Part shown: piece after piece, positions 4,170 through 6,528 of the stretch
Layout: each line of letters opens with the position of its first letter
Position numbering within the stretch: the stretch's first letter is position 1
Made by a program: the position numbers and the translations under genes
The notes under the pieces: generated by a model
The model's database searches: none
What the model was told of the DNA's origin: nothing
The model's input: the letters and a program-made list of their open reading frames with translations, nothing else
NCBI GenBank assembly: GCA_003567095.1
Contig: PXAQ01000247.1
Span: 1 to 6,528, forward strand
Reading direction: 5' to 3'
Length of the DNA: 6,528 nucleotides
Origin: Phycisphaerae bacterium
GTDB lineage: Bacteria; Planctomycetota; Phycisphaerae; Sedimentisphaerales; Anaerohalosphaeraceae

Positions 4170-6528
4170 TTACACGACAATATTGACCAATCGGGATTTG
4201 ATAACGATGATTTTTTTGGGCGTTTTGCCGTCGATGGCCGCCTGGACTTTTTCCGAGGCCAGGGCCTTTTGCCGGATGGTCTCTTCGTCGGCGTCGGCAT
4301 CCACGACGATCTTGTCCTTGATCTTGCCTTTGACCTGCACGGCCAGCTCAATCTCTTTGGCCCTGCACAGGGCGGGATCATACGTCGGCCACGGCGCATA
4401 GGCCAGCGTGTCGGCATGTCCCAGCCGCTGCCAGAGTTCCTCGGCGATGTGCGGGGCAAAGGGCGCCAGCAGCAGGACGAACGTCTCGACGACGTCTTTA
4501 GTCCGGACATTCTGCCGCGCCAGATGGTTGATAAAGATCATCATCTGGCTGATGGCGGTATTAAAACCAAATCCCTCAATATCGCTGGTGACTTTCTTGA
4601 TGGTCTGATGCAGCAGGCGCAGGGTTGCTTCGTCGGCATCGGCATCGTGTATCGCCGTCGTCAGCGCCCCGCTGTCGGTATCAATGATCGTTCGCCAGAC
4701 CTTGCCCAAAAATCGGTGGACGCCCTCGACGCCCTGCATGCTCCAGGGCTTGGTCGCCTCCAGCGGCCCCATGAACATCTCGTACAGCCGCATCGAATCG
4801 GCACCGTACTGCTCGATGACCGCGTCGGGATTGATGACATTGCCGCGTGACTTGCTCATCTTCTGGTTGTCCTCGCCGAGGATCATCCCCTGGTTGATGA
4901 GTTTTTTGAACGGCTCGGCAGTGGACGCGTAGCCCAGATCGTACAGCAGCTTGTGCCAGAACCGCGAATACAAGAGGTGCAGCACCGCATGCTCGGCCCC
5001 GCCGATGTACAAGTCCACCGGCAGCCAGTATTTTTCCTTGTCCGGGTCGAAGGCCGCGGCGTCGTTTTTCGGGTCGGTGTAGCGCAGGTAGTACCAGCAG
5101 CTTCCGGCCCATTGGGGCATGGTATTGGTCTCGCGGCGTGCCTTTGTGCCGTCCGGCAGCGTGACATTGACCCAGTCGGTCGCCTTGGCCAGCGGCGGCT
5201 CGCCGGTACTGGTGGGCCTGTAGTCGGCGGTCTCGGGCAGCGTCAGCGGCAGCTCGCTTTCGTCCAACGCGATGACGCGTCCGTCTTCGGTATGCAGAAT
5301 CGGAAACGGCTCGCCCCAATACCGCTGCCGACTGAACAGCCAATCCCGCAGCTTGTAATTGACCGCCTTCTTGCCCAGCCCCTGCTCTTCGAGCCAATCT
5401 GTAATTTTTTCCTTGAATTCGGCTGTCGTCAGGCCGTCAAACTGCCCGGAGTTGATGGCTATGCCTTCAGATGAATAACATAACTTACCATCTTTGATTG
5501 GTTGAACAACCTCATCATAATCCCAAGTTGATTCTTCAACACGAATTCCTAGTCTTTGTTTAATTGCATCTATTGACTTCTTTAATTCTTCGATCTCACT
5601 GTCTTTTTTGCCCTTCTTTGGAGGGAGTACTACAGGTATGATAGGCAGGTTAAACTTCGTGGCAAATTCAAAATCCCGCTCATCGTGCGCCGGGACTGAC
5701 ATAATCGCGCCGGTGCCGTAGCTGATCAAGACATAATCGCTGATCCAGATGGGGATTTTTTCATTGTTGACCGGATTGATCGCATACGCGCCGGTGAACT
5801 GGCCGGTCTTCTCTTTGGACATATCCGTGCGGTCCAGATCGCTCTTGCGGGCGGCTTCGTCGCGGTAGGCCTTGACGGCGTCTTTATGCTCCGGCGTGGT
5901 GATCTCATCGACCAGCTTGTGTTCCGGTGCCATCACCATATACGTCGCGCCGAACAGCGTATCCGGACGCGTGGTAAAGACGCGAATCGTCGCGTCGTGG
6001 CCGTCCACATTAAAATCCACCTCGGCGCCAATGCTCTTGCCGATCCAGTCCTGCTGGAGCTTCTTGATGGATACGGGCCAGTCCACCTCGTCCAGCCCGT
6101 CGAGCAGCCGCTCGGCGAATTTCGTGATGCGCAGCATCCACTGCCGCATCGGCTTGCGGATGACCGGATGGCCGCCGCGTTCGCTCAGGCCCCCGATGAC
6201 CTCCTCATTGGCCAGCACTGTCCCCAGTTCCGGACACCAGTTTACCGGCGCATGCGATTCATACGCCAGCCGCTGACTGTCGATGTACTCGCGCACCGCC
6301 GAATCGCCTTCTGCCTTGATCGAGTCAGGTATCGGCAGTTCATCAATCGGCCGGGCCTTCTGTTGGCCCTGGTCGAACCAACTGTGGTAAAACTTCAGGA
6401 AAATCCATTGCGTCCACTTGTAATAGCCCGGATCGGTCGTATCGACCTGCCGGTCCCAGTCGTAGGAAAAACCCAGGGCCTGAATCTGGCGGCGCATATT
6501 GTCGATGTTTTTTTGCGTGGTGATCGCC
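4170..6528 (-). CDS. leuS: Leucyl-tRNA synthetase, 5' end outside the window
   Basis: LeuRS charges tRNA-Leu with leucine. The reading frame stays open to the right edge (upstream residues ITTQKNIDN precede the Met at 6497), so 6497 is not the start. About 100 N-terminal residues, including the HIGH motif, are missing. Numbering from that Met: NWCPE 86-90, CP1 editing-domain motifs FTTRPDT (174-180) and [15 protein letters not shown] (261-275), [15 protein letters not shown] (383-397), the class I KMSKS signature (546-550), the anticodon-binding region, and the C-terminal tRNA-binding domain ending KSRLVNIVV. Oddities relative to E. coli LeuRS: about 32 extra residues before NWCP (45-76), an enlarged and AT-rich segment at 291-344 closing the editing domain, and no leucine-specific domain (only 7 residues between QGM and KMSKS). 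All visible catalytic and editing motifs are intact. It is the first gene of a minus-strand cluster. Confidence 0.97.
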   Translation of the reverse strand, partial: AITTQKNIDNMRRQIQALGFSYDWDRQVDTTDPGYYKWTQWIFLKFYHSWFDQGQQKARPIDELPIPDSIKAEGDSAVREYIDSQRLAYESHAPVNWCPELGTVLANEEVIGGLSERGGHPVIRKPMRQWMLRITKFAERLLDGLDEVDWPVSIKKLQQDWIGKSIGAEVDFNVDGHDATIRVFTTRPDTLFGATYMVMAPEHKLVDEITTPEHKDAVKAYRDEAARKSDLDRTDMSKEKTGQFTGAYAINPVNNEKIPIWISDYVLISYGTGAIMSVPAHDERDFEFATKFNLPIIPVVLPPKKGKKDSEIEELKKSIDAIKQRLGIRVEESTWDYDEVVQPIKDGKLCYSSEGIAINSGQFDGLTTAEFKEKITDWLEEQGLGKKAVNYKLRDWLFSRQRYWGEPFPILHTEDGRVIALDESELPLTLPETADYRPTSTGEPPLAKATDWVNVTLPDGTKARRETNTMPQWAGSCWYYLRYTDPKNDAAAFDPDKEKYWLPVDLYIGGAEHAVLHLLYSRFWHKLLYDLGYASTAEPFKKLINQGMILGEDNQKMSKSRGNVINPDAVIEQYGADSMRLYEMFMGPLEATKPWSMQGVEGVHRFLGKVWRTIIDTDSGALTTAIHDADADEATLRLLHQTIKKVTSDIEGFGFNTAISQMMIFINHLARQNVRTKDVVETFVLLLAPFAPHIAEELWQRLGHADTLAYAPWPTYDPALCRAKEIELAVQVKGKIKDKIVVDADADEETIRQKALASEKVQAAIDGKTPKKIIVIKSRLVNIVV
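5466..5627 (-). other. AT-rich enlarged segment within the leuS editing domain
   Basis: These 54 codons (residues 291-344 counted from Met at 6497) lie between the editing-domain strand PIIPVV and [12 protein letters not shown], where E. coli LeuRS has 18 residues. The segment is charged and helical ([16 protein letters not shown] looks like a coiled coil), followed by [22 protein letters not shown]. Counting by hand, bases 5461-5640 are 65/180 G+C (36%), while adjoining 60-base lines are 48-57%. The frame is undisturbed. It may be a lineage-specific insertion or a recombined tract. Confidence 0.75.

Noticed and set aside
4140..4850. A 236-codon plus-strand open frame opposite the 3' part of leuS
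   Set aside because: Antisense shadow of leuS; no ribosome-binding site or family signal, while the minus-strand frame is an unmistakable LeuRS.

Overview
The window looks like ordinary chromosome from a moderately GC-rich bacterium, with a small toxin-antitoxin islet in the middle. The best guess for the organism is a planctomycete, possibly of the Phycisphaerae/Sedimentisphaerales type. That guess rests on the architecture of the leucyl-tRNA synthetase (an extra segment before NWCP and the [23 protein letters not shown] style of sequence) and on an uncharacterised membrane-anchored protein of a kind I associate with such genomes. It comes from recall, not from a search.

Layout, left to right. 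The left edge (1-121, minus strand) holds the first 40 codons of a D-lactate dehydrogenase-like gene. A 214-bp divergent promoter region (122-335) separates it from a plus-strand pair: a LOG/TIGR00730 family nucleotide-processing protein (336-1037) and, 2 bp later, an uncharacterised protein with one N-terminal membrane segment (1040-1723). Next, with its own near-consensus sigma70 promoter and a palindromic operator, is a compact type II toxin-antitoxin module: a Phd/YefM-like antitoxin (1817-2062) overlapping a VapC-type PIN ribonuclease (2052-2429). This islet is clearly AT-richer than its neighbours, about 44% GC in the lines I counted against about 60-65% next door.

The right half is on the minus strand and is read right to left: leucyl-tRNA synthetase (leuS, 4170-6528, 5' end outside the window), a CYTH-domain protein resembling class IV adenylate cyclase (3580-4119, or to 4134 with the longer start), and a diacylglycerol-kinase/sphingosine-kinase-like lipid kinase (2496-3455). 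The spacing between leuS and the CYTH gene suggests co-transcription. The 124-bp gap before the lipid kinase contains a possible terminator and a hairpin, so the kinase may be uncoupled from the other two. The toxin and the lipid kinase converge across a 66-bp gap.

No RNA genes, CRISPR arrays, insertion sequences or integrase genes were seen. The observation most worth a second look is in leuS. A stretch of about 54 residues at the end of the CP1 editing domain, about 36 residues longer than the E. coli equivalent and probably coiled coil, coincides almost exactly with a sharp drop to 36% GC inside an otherwise 50-60% GC gene. The tandem operator of the toxin-antitoxin module and a Rex-box-like site in the lactate dehydrogenase intergenic region come next. 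I found no convincing large undescribed system here.
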